Origin: Candidatus Omnitrophota bacterium | GTDB taxonomy: Bacteria > Omnitrophota > Gorgyraeia > Gygaellales > Profunditerraquicolaceae | DNA length: 52,802 nucleotides | NCBI GenBank assembly: GCA_028715415.1 | Contig: JAQURX010000004.1 | Location: forward strand, 84,933-137,734 | Direction: 5' to 3' | In this document: positions 1 to 8,163 of the stretch, piece by piece | How the letters are laid out: the number at the start of each line of letters is the position of its first letter | Position numbering within the stretch: position 1 is the first letter of the stretch | Position numbers and translations under genes: made by a program | The notes under the pieces: model-generated | Told to the model about the DNA's origin: nothing | What the model saw: the letters and a program-made list of their open reading frames with translations, nothing else | The model's database searches: none

Positions 1-1072
1 ATTTTTCTTTTAGGCCTCTTAAAATTGCAATCGTATCCTGCACATCCGGCTCTTCCACAAAAATCGGCTGGAATCTTCTTTCAAGAGCGCTGTCTTTTTC
101 AATGTATTTCCTGTACTCATTAAGCGTCGTTGCTCCAATGCAGCGCAATTGCCCGCGGGCAAGCAAAGGCTTAAGCATATTTGAAGCATCAATTGCTCCT
201 TCTGCTGCCCCTGCTCCTACAATAGTATGAAGTTCATCTATAAACAAAATTACCTGTCCGTTCTTACTTTTTATTTCATTTAAGACAGCCTTCAAGCGAT
301 TTTCAAATTCCCCTCGGAATTTTGTACCAGCGACCAAAGAACCCATATCTAAAGCAATAATCCTTTTATTTTTTAAACCCTCAGGCACATCATCAGAAGT
401 TATACGCAAAGCCAAGCCTTCAACAATCGCAGTTTTTCCAACGCCAGCTTCACCGATTAAAACAGGATTATTCTTTGTCCTTCTGGAAAGAACCTGCATC
501 AGGCGCCTAATCTCTTTATCTCTTCCAATAACAGGATCAAGCTTAGATTTCTGGGCAAGGTCAGTTAAGTCAAGCCCGTATTTTTCCAAAGCATTAAATT
601 TTTCTTCAGGATTTTCATCAGTAATCCTATGGCTTCCGCGAATCTCAGTTAAGCTTGATAAAATTTTATCCTTATCAATTCCTTTTTTCTTTAACTCCTT
701 AGTAAATACAGAATCAGTATCTGATAAAAAAGCCAATAATATATGTTCGCCCGAAACAAAATCATCTTTTAAATGCTTTGCCTCAAGACTTGCACTAGAT
801 AATAATTTATTCATCCTTGATGAAAGATAAACTTGCGAATTCCCACCGCTTACCGCGGGCTTTGAATTTAAATCTTCTTTTAACAGTTTAAGCGTTGAAG
901 AAACTGAAATTTTTAATTTCTCTAAAGTTTGAGCGACAATACTATCCTGCTGTTTTAATAAAGCAACTAGCAAATGTTCAGGCTCAACTTGTTGATGGCC
1001 TGATTCTGTTGCAAGGCTAATCGCATCCTGAAGAGCTTCCTGTAATTTAGTTGTAAATTTATCTAATCTCAT
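1..1072 (-). CDS. clpB: ClpB-type disaggregase AAA+ chaperone, N-terminal ~357 residues (partial)
   Basis: This is an ATP-dependent protein disaggregase that works with DnaK on aggregated cytoplasmic proteins. The visible part opens [14 protein letters not shown], typical of the paired Clp N repeats (about residues 1-145). The ClpB-type linker around [12 protein letters not shown] and then the first AAA+ module follow. That module has Walker A GEAGVGKT, Walker B ILFIDE and the sensor segment GATTLNEYR. The gene runs off the left edge, so the middle domain and second AAA+ module are not visible. The start is the ATG at 1072-1070, preceded by an AAGGAGAA ribosome site. A CIRCE operator sits immediately upstream of that site, so HrcA repression is expected. 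The call is firm; ClpC is less likely given the linker sequence. Confidence 0.95.
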   Translation of the reverse strand, partial: MRLDKFTTKLQEALQDAISLATESGHQQVEPEHLLVALLKQQDSIVAQTLEKLKISVSSTLKLLKEDLNSKPAVSGGNSQVYLSSRMNKLLSSASLEAKHLKDDFVSGEHILLAFLSDTDSVFTKELKKKGIDKDKILSSLTEIRGSHRITDENPEEKFNALEKYGLDLTDLAQKSKLDPVIGRDKEIRRLMQVLSRRTKNNPVLIGEAGVGKTAIVEGLALRITSDDVPEGLKNKRIIALDMGSLVAGTKFRGEFENRLKAVLNEIKSKNGQVILFIDELHTIVGAGAAEGAIDASNMLKPLLARGQLRCIGATTLNEYRKYIEKDSALERRFQPIFVEEPDVQDTIAILRGLKEK

Positions 1073-1084
1073 ATTTTCTCCTTA

Positions 1085-1111
1085 TTAGCACTAACCATAC
1101 TAGAGTGCTAA
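1085..1111 (-). promoter_or_regulatory. CIRCE element (HrcA operator) in front of clpB
   Basis: The inverted repeat TTAGCACTA-N9-GAGTGCTAA matches the CIRCE consensus TTAGCACTC-N9-GAGTGCTAA at 17 of 18 arm positions and has the exact 9-base spacer. It ends directly against the clpB ribosome binding site (1075-1084), 12 bases from the start codon. HrcA binding here would block transcription in the absence of heat stress. No hrcA gene lies in the window. Confidence 0.93.
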
Positions 1112-1129
1112 TGACAAGTTAAAAAAAAT

Positions 1130-1393
1130 TTACTCTTCTACTTCTCTTTGTAAGATTATTTTAATTCCGTGAATATTAACACGTTTATCTTCCATTAGAT
1201 AATGAACATATTCTAACCGCTTAACATCTTTAAGGGAATAAAGACGGCTCTTTTTCCCAATGCGTTTGGGACAAACAACCCCTGACTTATCCAGTTGCCT
1301 TAATGTCCAAATCGGCAAATCAACCAGCTTGCTCACAACGCTGATTACATAAACCGGTTCATCAGGACTAATATAAATATCAAAAAGAGGCAT
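1130..1393 (-). CDS. HspR/MerR-family heat-shock-type transcriptional regulator (87 aa)
   Basis: This is a small winged-helix MerR-type DNA-binding protein. The segment EPVYVISVVSKLVDLPIWTL is the helix-turn-helix, followed by RQLDKSGVVCPKR (wing) and RLYSLKDVKRL, the pattern typical of HspR. It is short, with no ligand-binding C-terminal domain. I start it at the ATG at 1393 because AGGGGA lies 5-10 bases upstream; a TTG 24 bases further up has no such site. It lies directly upstream of clpB in the same direction, and HspR proteins classically repress dnaK/clpB. It has its own consensus promoter overlapped by an inverted repeat. The family call is firm; the HspR-specific role is inferred from position and length. 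Confidence 0.82.
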   Translation of the reverse strand: MPLFDIYISPDEPVYVISVVSKLVDLPIWTLRQLDKSGVVCPKRIGKKSRLYSLKDVKRLEYVHYLMEDKRVNIHGIKIILQREVEE

Positions 1394-1421
1394 TCTTCCC
1401 CTCCATGCTCTAACCAAGAAG

Positions 1422-1449
1422 AGTATACATTACCTAACAAATTTGTCAA
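1422..1449 (-). promoter_or_regulatory. Sigma-70 promoter of the hspR-like gene
   Basis: Read on the minus strand, TTGACA (1449-1444), a 16-base spacer and TATACT (1427-1422) form a near-consensus promoter. It ends about 28 bases ahead of the chosen start codon of the regulator. It lies between the hflX stop codon and the regulator gene, so the regulator can be expressed apart from the mia-hflX chain. Confidence 0.75.
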
Positions 1450-1475
1450 GTAAAATTAATAAATTTTGTTAGGTA
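1431..1475. promoter_or_regulatory. 10-bp inverted repeat spanning the hspR-like promoter (candidate operator)
   Basis: TACCTAACAA at 1431-1440 and its exact reverse complement TTGTTAGGTA at 1466-1475 are separated by 25 bases. One arm falls inside the spacer of the promoter at 1422-1449 and the other lies just upstream of its -35 box. That placement suits an autoregulatory operator. The repeat has no GC-rich stem or U-run, so it is not a convincing terminator for hflX. It does not resemble the known HAIR operator of actinobacterial HspR. Confidence 0.5.
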
Positions 1476-1477
1476 TT

Positions 1478-2737
1478 CTAACAGACATCTTCTAAGTCTT
1501 TGTTATGTAGCAACTTATTGTATAGGACTTTTGGGAGAGAAACTTCAACTTTTATGCCTTTTTGGAGATATTTAATCTGTTTGACCTTCCCTTCTTTATG
1601 AAAAAGATTCACAAGATCCATCCTTGAATGAGGAAGCACAACTTTAACCTGAACCATTCTACCTGCGAAATTATCCGCAATCTTCTTCAACAATACATCA
1701 ATATGCGTTTTAAATTTAGCGGATATCTCCACCGTATCATCAAACTCTGCTTTTAATTTTGAAATCCACAATTTCTCATCAACAAGATCTATTTTATTTA
1801 AAACTGTTATCATTTTTTTCTTATCAGCTCCTAATTCTTTTAAAACCTGCAGCACTGCCTTATTCTGATCCAATACGCGCGGGCTGCTCACATCTAAGAC
1901 ATGAAGCAATAAATCAGCCTCCACGACTTCTTCAAGCGTTGCCTTAAACGCCTCAATTAAATGGTGCGGAAGATTGTGCAAGAAACCAACCGTATCTGAG
2001 ATTACAATATTCTCTCCGGTCGGCAATTGCAGAGCCTTATAAAGAGTATCCAGGGTTGTAAAAAGCCCGTTAGATTCAACCTGGCCTGCATCGGTTAATG
2101 CATTTAATAATGTAGATTTACCTGCATTTGTGTAACCAACCAACGCAACTGACGGCGTGAGATTATCTTTGCGCTTTTTCCGCATGGTTGTGCGGTGTTT
2201 TACAAACTGCGAAATTTCTTCTCTTAACCTATCAATACGTTTCCTAATTATTCGCCTGTCAACTTCAAGTTTTGTTTCTCCGGGGCCGCTTGTACCGATT
2301 CCACCGCCTGTCCGGGAAAGTATAATCCCCTTTCCTATTAATTTTGGCATTAGATATTGCAGCTGAGCCAATTCAACCTGCATTTTCCCTTCCTGGCTCT
2401 TGGCATGCCGGGCAAATATATGTAAGATTAGCTGAGTCCTGTCTATAGTCTTTTTCCCAATCACATCCTCTAAATTACGCTGCTGGGTCCCGGAAAGATC
2501 ATGGCTAAAAATTACTACATCAATTTCCTGCACTTGGACAAGGGCTGCGAGCTCTTCAGCCTTTCCGCTTCCGATAAAATAACCCGGAGTCGGTTTATCG
2601 CAATTGCAGATTATATTATCAATTGCTTCAACGCCGCAGGCAGCAACTAATTCTTCAAGCTCATAGGCGACATCTTCTTCATCCCAGGCTTCTTTTTCAC
2701 TTCTTAATTTTATCGTTACCAATAAAGCTTTTTCCAT
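1478..2737 (-). CDS. hflX: Ribosome-associated GTPase HflX (419 aa)
   Basis: HflX is a ribosome-splitting and rescue GTPase acting on 50S/70S ribosomes under stress. The N-terminal HflX domain (about 1-190) contains the glycine-rich GGGIGTSGPGETKLE segment. The G domain follows with G1 GYTNAGKST at 201-209, G3 DTVGF at 248-252 and G4 NKID near residue 315. The length is normal. The ATG at 2737 abuts the miaA stop codon (TAA then ATG), and the last codons of miaA supply the AAGGAGC ribosome site, so translation is probably coupled. miaA and hflX are also neighbours in E. coli (miaA-hfq-hflX); no hfq is present here. Confidence 0.96.
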   Translation of the reverse strand: MEKALLVTIKLRSEKEAWDEEDVAYELEELVAACGVEAIDNIICNCDKPTPGYFIGSGKAEELAALVQVQEIDVVIFSHDLSGTQQRNLEDVIGKKTIDRTQLILHIFARHAKSQEGKMQVELAQLQYLMPKLIGKGIILSRTGGGIGTSGPGETKLEVDRRIIRKRIDRLREEISQFVKHRTTMRKKRKDNLTPSVALVGYTNAGKSTLLNALTDAGQVESNGLFTTLDTLYKALQLPTGENIVISDTVGFLHNLPHHLIEAFKATLEEVVEADLLLHVLDVSSPRVLDQNKAVLQVLKELGADKKKMITVLNKIDLVDEKLWISKLKAEFDDTVEISAKFKTHIDVLLKKIADNFAGRMVQVKVVLPHSRMDLVNLFHKEGKVKQIKYLQKGIKVEVSLPKVLYNKLLHNKDLEDVC

Positions 2738-3658
2738 TTAGCTCCTTAACAAATTACTGATTTTTTTAGCTGTCCCTGCCGGTTTATCCTTACTCTCAAC
2801 CTTAACCCAATTAATGCGCTTGTCTTTTCTAAACCATGTTAATTGCCTTTTGGCATAATTTCTGGTATTCTGCTTCATCAATTTTTTTGCTTCTTCTAAA
2901 TCATAAAGCCCGTCAAGAGAACCTTTTATCTCTTTTATCCCTATTGCGTAAGAAGCGGTTTTACTTAATTTTTTCTTCAACAGCTTCTTAACTTCGTTAA
3001 CTAAACCCTGTTCAAACATTTTATCAACCCGCTCTTCAATTCTTTGGTAGAGTTTATCACGCTGCATATCCAAACAGAATATCCTGACATCATATTTATC
3101 TGTAAGGCCGACCCTTTCTTTTTGTAATTCTGAAATAGGTTTGCCCGTTGCTTCAAAAACTTCAAGAGCCCTCACAACCCTCTTTAGGTCATTCAGATGA
3201 ATCTTCTCTGCAGAAATCTTATCAACCTCTTTTAACCTATCATATAAATACGCGTTTCCTTTTTCCTGCGCTAATTTAAAAAGATTTTCCCGGATACTCT
3301 TCTTTGGAGGCTTCATTTTAAAGATGCCATCAACCACCACAGACATATAAAGCCCGGTGCCTCCGACAAATATGGGAGTTTTTTTCTTCTTTACAATACC
3401 AGCAATTAATTTATCCGCTTCTTTATAATATTTTGAAGCATCGTATTCTTTTTCAGGTGCAATCGCGGCAATTAGATGATGAGGAACTTTTTTTAACAAT
3501 CCCTGTGATGGCTTTGAAGAAATAATCTCCATCCCTTGATAAACCTGCATAGAATCACAGGATATTATTTCTGCGTTAATTTTCTTAGCCAGGCACACTG
3601 CTGTTGCGGATTTTCCGACAGCAGTCGGACCTACGATAAAAACAACTTTTTGTTTCAT
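2738..3658 (-). CDS. miaA: tRNA dimethylallyltransferase MiaA (306 aa)
   Basis: MiaA transfers the dimethylallyl group of DMAPP to A37 of tRNAs that read UNN codons, giving i6A. Visible motifs are the P-loop GPTAVGKS (10-17), DSMQVY (35-40) with the catalytic Asp, VGGTGLYM (98-105), and the C-terminal RNYAKRQLTWFRKD segment. The length is normal for the family. The gene sits three bases downstream of the TPR-SPOR gene and abuts hflX. MiaB, which adds the next modification at the same base, is encoded one gene upstream, so the two successive steps of ms2i6A synthesis are co-transcribed. Confidence 0.97.
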   Translation of the reverse strand: MKQKVVFIVGPTAVGKSATAVCLAKKINAEIISCDSMQVYQGMEIISSKPSQGLLKKVPHHLIAAIAPEKEYDASKYYKEADKLIAGIVKKKKTPIFVGGTGLYMSVVVDGIFKMKPPKKSIRENLFKLAQEKGNAYLYDRLKEVDKISAEKIHLNDLKRVVRALEVFEATGKPISELQKERVGLTDKYDVRIFCLDMQRDKLYQRIEERVDKMFEQGLVNEVKKLLKKKLSKTASYAIGIKEIKGSLDGLYDLEEAKKLMKQNTRNYAKRQLTWFRKDKRINWVKVESKDKPAGTAKKISNLLRS

Positions 3659-3661
3659 AAA

Positions 3662-4444
3662 TTATGGGATTATCTTTGTAGGATAGCCTTCTTGCTCAAG
3701 CTTGTCCCGGAGTTCTTTAGCATCATTGTGGCTTGTAAGTTTTCCGACTCGGACTTTATAATATTTCTTCCCCCGGCTGGAAAGGCCTTCTTCAATATAC
3801 GCGGAATATCCTTTGGCGGATAGCTTTGCGATAAGATTCTTTGCATTTAATTCGCTGGAAAATGAACCGACTTGGATAGTATACGAGTAATCGCCTTTTG
3901 CATCAGGCACAGTATTTAAATCCTTGATTAATTCTTCCCCGGAATAAAGAGGAAATTCTTTTTTAAGCTTAGCCAGATATTCCTTTGCCTGCTCAGTATC
4001 TCCCTTTTTAAAACCAACCTGTCCTAATAAAGAATAAAGCTCTGGTTTTAATTTTGTATTTGGGCTGTCTTTAAGTATCTCCTTATAGCACTCTTCGGCT
4101 TTAGAAAAATCCCCTCTTAAGAAATAAGTATTCCCTAATGCAAGCTTTGCGTCATCCTTAAATTTACTATTCTTAAATTCCCTTAAGATTATCTCAAAAA
4201 TATCAGAAGCCCGCAGAATATTGCCGTCTTTTAAATAACTTAACCCAAGGATATAATATAATTCGTCGAGCTCAGAAGTATCACTAGCTTGAGCCAAAAT
4301 ATTTTCTCCTTCTTTGATTGCTTCTTTATAATTGCCTTCCATTAAATTTATTTTGATTCTTTCAGTATCCGAGGCATAGGCCATCTTGAAACTCAAAGCA
4401 ATTAACAAACAAGCTGCCAATGTTATTATCCTGAAACTTCTCAT
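3662..4444 (-). CDS. Exported TPR protein with C-terminal SPOR domain (260 aa)
   Basis: A signal peptide (about residues 1-24, ending MAYA) is followed by TPR-like helical repeats (about 30-175). A SPOR domain (about 187-260) starts near YTIQVGSF and includes GYSAYIEEG and YYKVRVGKL. SPOR domains bind glycan strands stripped of stem peptides, so a periplasmic, peptidoglycan-binding role is expected, perhaps at division sites. The start overlaps the miaB stop by 4 bases (ATGA), placing it inside the miaB-miaA-hflX chain. The combination recalls CpoB/YbgF-like TPR proteins, but no specific orthology can be claimed. Confidence 0.85.
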   Translation of the reverse strand: MRSFRIITLAACLLIALSFKMAYASDTERIKINLMEGNYKEAIKEGENILAQASDTSELDELYYILGLSYLKDGNILRASDIFEIILREFKNSKFKDDAKLALGNTYFLRGDFSKAEECYKEILKDSPNTKLKPELYSLLGQVGFKKGDTEQAKEYLAKLKKEFPLYSGEELIKDLNTVPDAKGDYSYTIQVGSFSSELNAKNLIAKLSAKGYSAYIEEGLSSRGKKYYKVRVGKLTSHNDAKELRDKLEQEGYPTKIIP

Positions 4445-5601
4445 TTTTTCCCCTTAGATATTTTAAGCTGTAAATCCAATATTAAAGCATGCCTTTTTTC
4501 TTTTTCTTCTTTAGGCACATCATCAGGCATACTTGCGGCAGCTGTGTGCGGACGCGGCGAATATTTAAAAATAAAAGCCGCATTAAATTTAACTTCTTTT
4601 ACCAAATCAAAAGTATCCTGAATATCTTTTTCGGTTTCAGAAGGGAAACCCACAATGATATCAGAAGTTAACTCTCCACCCTTAACAATTCTACGGTAAT
4701 TCTTTACTAATTCCAAGTAATATTCTTTTGTATATCCGCGGTTCATTAATTTTAAAACCCTATCCGAGCCTGATTGAATCGGTAAGTGTAAATATTTTCT
4801 TAACTTCTCAAGCTCTGCCATCGCCTTAAATAATTCTACCGAAGCATCCTTGGGATGCGATGTCACAAAACTAAATTGTTTAAGCCCGTCTATATCGTTG
4901 ACTTTTCTTAAGAGCTCCGTAAATCGAGGATAGCTGTTCACATTCTGCCCTAAGAGCGTGATTTTAGTTATCCCGGCAGCAATATCTTCTTTGATTTCTT
5001 TTAAAATGTCTTCACTTGGCCGATGCCTTAAAGCGCCCCGGACAAACGGCACAACGCAATATGAACAATAATTCTCGCATCCTTCAGAAATAACTACAAA
5101 CGCATGTTCTTTATCTAAATGAAAGCCGGTGTGATAAATTTCATTTTCTCTGAAATCCGCATCAGTTTCATAGATTTTCTTTTCGTAGGGGCTATTCTTA
5201 TGCTTCTCAATTTCTTTTAAGATTTTTGGAATCTTTGCGATGTCGCGCGTGCCAACTACAAAATCAACTTCCGGAGCCCGCTCAAAAATTGATTCACGAT
5301 AATTCTGAGCCATGCATCCTACAATCCCAATAACAGGAATTGTATTTATTTTTCGAGAACTACCTTTAAGCTGTTTAGACCTAGTTTTTGCTATCTTTCC
5401 TATCCCACTCCACACTTTTTCTTCCGCCAACTGCCGCACAGAACAAGTATTAAAAATAACAATATCTGCCTCATCAGGCTCGTCAATAATCTTATAGCCT
5501 TCTTTCTCAAGAAGCCCAGCAATTACCTCCGAATCCCGCACGTTCATTTGGCAGCCGAAAGTACGTATATACACTCGCTTATTTCCAGTCATTTTCCGCA
5601 T
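4441..5601 (-). CDS. miaB: tRNA methylthiotransferase MiaB, lacking a TRAM domain (386 aa)
   Basis: MiaB is a radical-SAM enzyme that converts i6A37 to ms2i6A37 in tRNA. The N-terminal [4Fe-4S] cluster cysteines are C17 (FGCQMN), C53 (NTCSVR) and C96 (VGCMAQ). The radical-SAM cluster CxxxCxxC is C175-C179-C182 (GCENYCSYC). The protein stops right after LILDLQLKISKGKK, where family members continue with a TRAM RNA-binding domain of about 60 residues, so it is short at the C-terminus. The next gene overlaps it by 4 bases, so no TRAM coding follows. The start could be the ATG at 5601 or an ATG three codons later; neither has a strong ribosome site. Confidence 0.9.
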   Translation of the reverse strand: MRKMTGNKRVYIRTFGCQMNVRDSEVIAGLLEKEGYKIIDEPDEADIVIFNTCSVRQLAEEKVWSGIGKIAKTRSKQLKGSSRKINTIPVIGIVGCMAQNYRESIFERAPEVDFVVGTRDIAKIPKILKEIEKHKNSPYEKKIYETDADFRENEIYHTGFHLDKEHAFVVISEGCENYCSYCVVPFVRGALRHRPSEDILKEIKEDIAAGITKITLLGQNVNSYPRFTELLRKVNDIDGLKQFSFVTSHPKDASVELFKAMAELEKLRKYLHLPIQSGSDRVLKLMNRGYTKEYYLELVKNYRRIVKGGELTSDIIVGFPSETEKDIQDTFDLVKEVKFNAAFIFKYSPRPHTAAASMPDDVPKEEKEKRHALILDLQLKISKGKK

Positions 5602-5737
5602 AAAAATTAGAATTACTCTCTAAAAAGCGCTACTAACGTACGGTTACCGAACATTTCTACAATTCTAACTTATTTTTTTATATTAAAATTACGCTATGTG
5701 TTCTCAAAATTTTCACAAACATGTATCAAAAAATAAA

Positions 5738-7237
5738 TTACTTAACAGAACTACCTTGTTTAATATTAAATCCTTTTCGCCAAATCAGGGGAATTCTATA
5801 TACAGCACTTTTAGGTATATATTTAAGGAATCCAATAGATCTCAACTCTTCAATCCTTTTTGCACAATCTTGACCTAAAATTCTTTCTAAGGAAGCGTTG
5901 TCGTGTTCGACTCGACTATTTTCAAATTTCAAGAAGCATTCTTTCAAATGATTAAATTCTGCAAACAAAAAGTTATTTTTCTTATTGATCGATAATATTC
6001 CCAATGCCTTTTTAAAAGAATCTTCTTCAATTAAATATTCTTGGGCTTCCGGTTGGGATCGAAAATTCTTCAGTTGAACTGATTTTGCAAACTTAAAAAA
6101 GTCAATAATATCCCTGGGTGTCACAATATCATTACCATCCGAACAGCAACTATATAACCAATCAAATGTTTTACTTTTTCCAATCTTAGGGGGAAAAAGT
6201 CTATAAAATATTTCTTCACGATAAGACTTATCTCGATCGATTCTTTCTGAATTAAAGCCAAAGAAATTTCTAACATGCTCAATTGATGACAAACGCTTAG
6301 TAATTAAAAAAAGTATGTCATCTTTAGACCAAGACATCGCTGATGAACATCTATCTGCTATATGTGTCATTGCAGCAAACCCATCCGAGGCCAAGTAATC
6401 GAGAATATCCTCCCGAAGAAATATCTTAACTCTAAGGAATGGGTCTGAAAAGTTATAAGCGGCTCTCAACAAACCGCGTAACCCATATTTTTCCGTGACG
6501 CTTCTATGCAAGAAAATTTCGTCTAATCTATCAAGCATAATCCAAATTCTAATATTATTCTTTTTAAGAATTTCTACAATTAAATCCTTGAACTCGGTAA
6601 GATATAGTGGCCTTTTAGATATTTCTTCCCTTGCAAGCGGTTCTATTTCTAGGATAGGCTTAAAAGACTCTGGCAATGAAGTAATAGGATTTATTTTGGT
6701 TTCAACCCCAACTTTCTTTTTTGCGTTTCTAAATAGATCAATGAGCGACATGGGTGCTTCTTTGAAATCGAATCCTGACTTTACAATTTTTAAACCCATG
6801 TTCGATAAAAGTCCATCTATTCTTTTAATATCATCGTCCAGTAGTTGTCTTCTCAATTGCTCAGCATTAAAAATAAGCTTATATACTAAAACAATAAAAT
6901 AGAGACTCCAAAAATTGATAAATTCTATTTCAGAATAATCTTCGAACTCTTTTTGGTATAATTTGAAGATAGGATCTCCTGTGGCCTCTACACCAAAAAT
7001 AGGGTAAAGGTTCTGCTTCTGTATCATCATATCTCTTATGAAAAATAACAATCTATATAATGCAGTCTTCCCAGACCCTTTCATCCCCTTAACAATATCT
7101 ATCCGATCATAATAATATAAATCACTAAATTCTTGAGTTTCAATTCTAGCGATTTCCAAAAGCGCATCTTTCTCAGCAGTAGAAGCCCCTAAATCAAAGG
7201 AGTTCAAGAGACTATCGACATCATTGGGTTTAAACAT
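5738..7237 (-). CDS. P-loop ATPase resembling the Sll1717 family (499 aa)
   Basis: A large ATPase has Walker A GMKGSGKT at residues 51-58 and a Walker B-like strand IWIMLDRLDE at 231-240. The LDRLDE pattern is typical of STAND/KAP-like NTPases and of the Sll1717 group. The C-terminal half is helical with no recognised effector domain. I start at the ATG at 7237, which has AAAGGAG eight bases upstream; an upstream in-frame start would overlap the neighbour and add an unlikely leader. It sits 31 bases after the helical partner gene, and the two form an isolated pair with non-coding DNA on both sides. Such pairs are common in defence or accessory islands, but function here is not established. 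Confidence 0.6.
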   Translation of the reverse strand: MFKPNDVDSLLNSFDLGASTAEKDALLEIARIETQEFSDLYYYDRIDIVKGMKGSGKTALYRLLFFIRDMMIQKQNLYPIFGVEATGDPIFKLYQKEFEDYSEIEFINFWSLYFIVLVYKLIFNAEQLRRQLLDDDIKRIDGLLSNMGLKIVKSGFDFKEAPMSLIDLFRNAKKKVGVETKINPITSLPESFKPILEIEPLAREEISKRPLYLTEFKDLIVEILKKNNIRIWIMLDRLDEIFLHRSVTEKYGLRGLLRAAYNFSDPFLRVKIFLREDILDYLASDGFAAMTHIADRCSSAMSWSKDDILFLITKRLSSIEHVRNFFGFNSERIDRDKSYREEIFYRLFPPKIGKSKTFDWLYSCCSDGNDIVTPRDIIDFFKFAKSVQLKNFRSQPEAQEYLIEEDSFKKALGILSINKKNNFLFAEFNHLKECFLKFENSRVEHDNASLERILGQDCAKRIEELRSIGFLKYIPKSAVYRIPLIWRKGFNIKQGSSVK

Positions 7238-7268
7238 TTCGCACTCCTTTCTCTGCTTGCAAAAAAAG

Positions 7269-7904
7269 TCATTCCAAAATAAACTTGCAAAACAAATCAC
7301 CTAATTCTGTAATCTGATAAATATTTCTAACACCCTCACCTCTCACCTGTGGAATTACTTCAAGTTCAACTAGGCCAGCCGAAGAAAGTATTTGTGCTTC
7401 GTGAGGTTCCAAATGAAGACGTTTATTGCCCCTTTCAAGCTTATGCAAATCTTGTATTATGCAGCGATCAATAGCTACTGCTAAACGATGAAAAATTAAA
7501 TAATCGTACCTATTATTTACAAAACCCGAGAATGCCCGTGCAAGTAATTCTGATTTATCCATATCATCGAGTTTATTAATTAACAAAATAAGATTTTCTC
7601 CTACTCGTACACGAAACTTAAGATCTGAATCAAGACGAGCTGTAAATGCTTGACGTTCTTGAAAAGAGATATCCGATAGTGCAAATAAAAATCTTTGTAG
7701 CTTCTTCGTGAATATGTACCCTTGAGTCTTTATCCCAATGCTGAATAAGTTAGCTACTGTACCTACCACAGGGATATCTTTCAATATTCCTTCCTGCAAA
7801 AAATGATCAATAGCGATTTCGCTAGCCTCTTTAATCAAATCCTTTCCTCCTGAGTTACCTATAACGGCCAACAAAGAATTCTCTATTGAAATCTGCTTTT
7901 CCAT
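7269..7904 (-). CDS. Helical protein with possible C-terminal winged helix, partner of the ATPase (211 aa)
   Basis: I do not recognise a named family with certainty. A hydrophobic stretch near residues 38-54 (IPVVGTVANLFSIG) could associate with membrane. Amphipathic helices including KKLQRFLFAL and RVGENLILLI follow, and the C-terminal part (about 140-211: LHKLERGNK, AQILSSAGLVEL, YQITELGDLF) looks like a winged helix. The start is the ATG at 7904, preceded by GGTGA; an upstream GTG at 7922 is less likely. It lies just ahead of the P-loop ATPase in the same direction, so the two are probably expressed and may work together. Confidence 0.6.
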   Translation of the reverse strand: MEKQISIENSLLAVIGNSGGKDLIKEASEIAIDHFLQEGILKDIPVVGTVANLFSIGIKTQGYIFTKKLQRFLFALSDISFQERQAFTARLDSDLKFRVRVGENLILLINKLDDMDKSELLARAFSGFVNNRYDYLIFHRLAVAIDRCIIQDLHKLERGNKRLHLEPHEAQILSSAGLVELEVIPQVRGEGVRNIYQITELGDLFCKFILE

Positions 7905-8163
7905 TCTAATCACCGAAGCCACTTACGTTCGGTTCCCAATACAATATTTTCTTTAACTCATTATCAGGGTGATCGTTATCGTAACCGTACAAGCCTCTCA
8001 AAAATTGTAAAACTGAGTTGTAATAACTCGCCATACGGTCAGCCGAAGGTCTTTATGTAATCCTATTCTTCTTCATAATTACCATACATAGTCCGTTATT
8101 CCTGCAAAATCAGGAATCCATAACCTCATCATTAGTTGATTATGTAACCTACATACTGATTCA

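Noticed and set aside
1431-1475. Inverted repeat read as a terminator for hflX
   Set aside because: AT-rich arms, 25-base loop and no U-run; position over a promoter fits an operator better.
7238-7300. Longer N-terminus for the P-loop ATPase
   Set aside because: It would overlap the partner gene and lacks a ribosome site, whereas the ATG at 7237 has AAAGGAG at good distance.
8098-8117. ATTCCTG/CAGGAAT hairpin downstream of the one-TM protein, read as a terminator
   Set aside because: Only 7 bp of stem and no U-run on either side.
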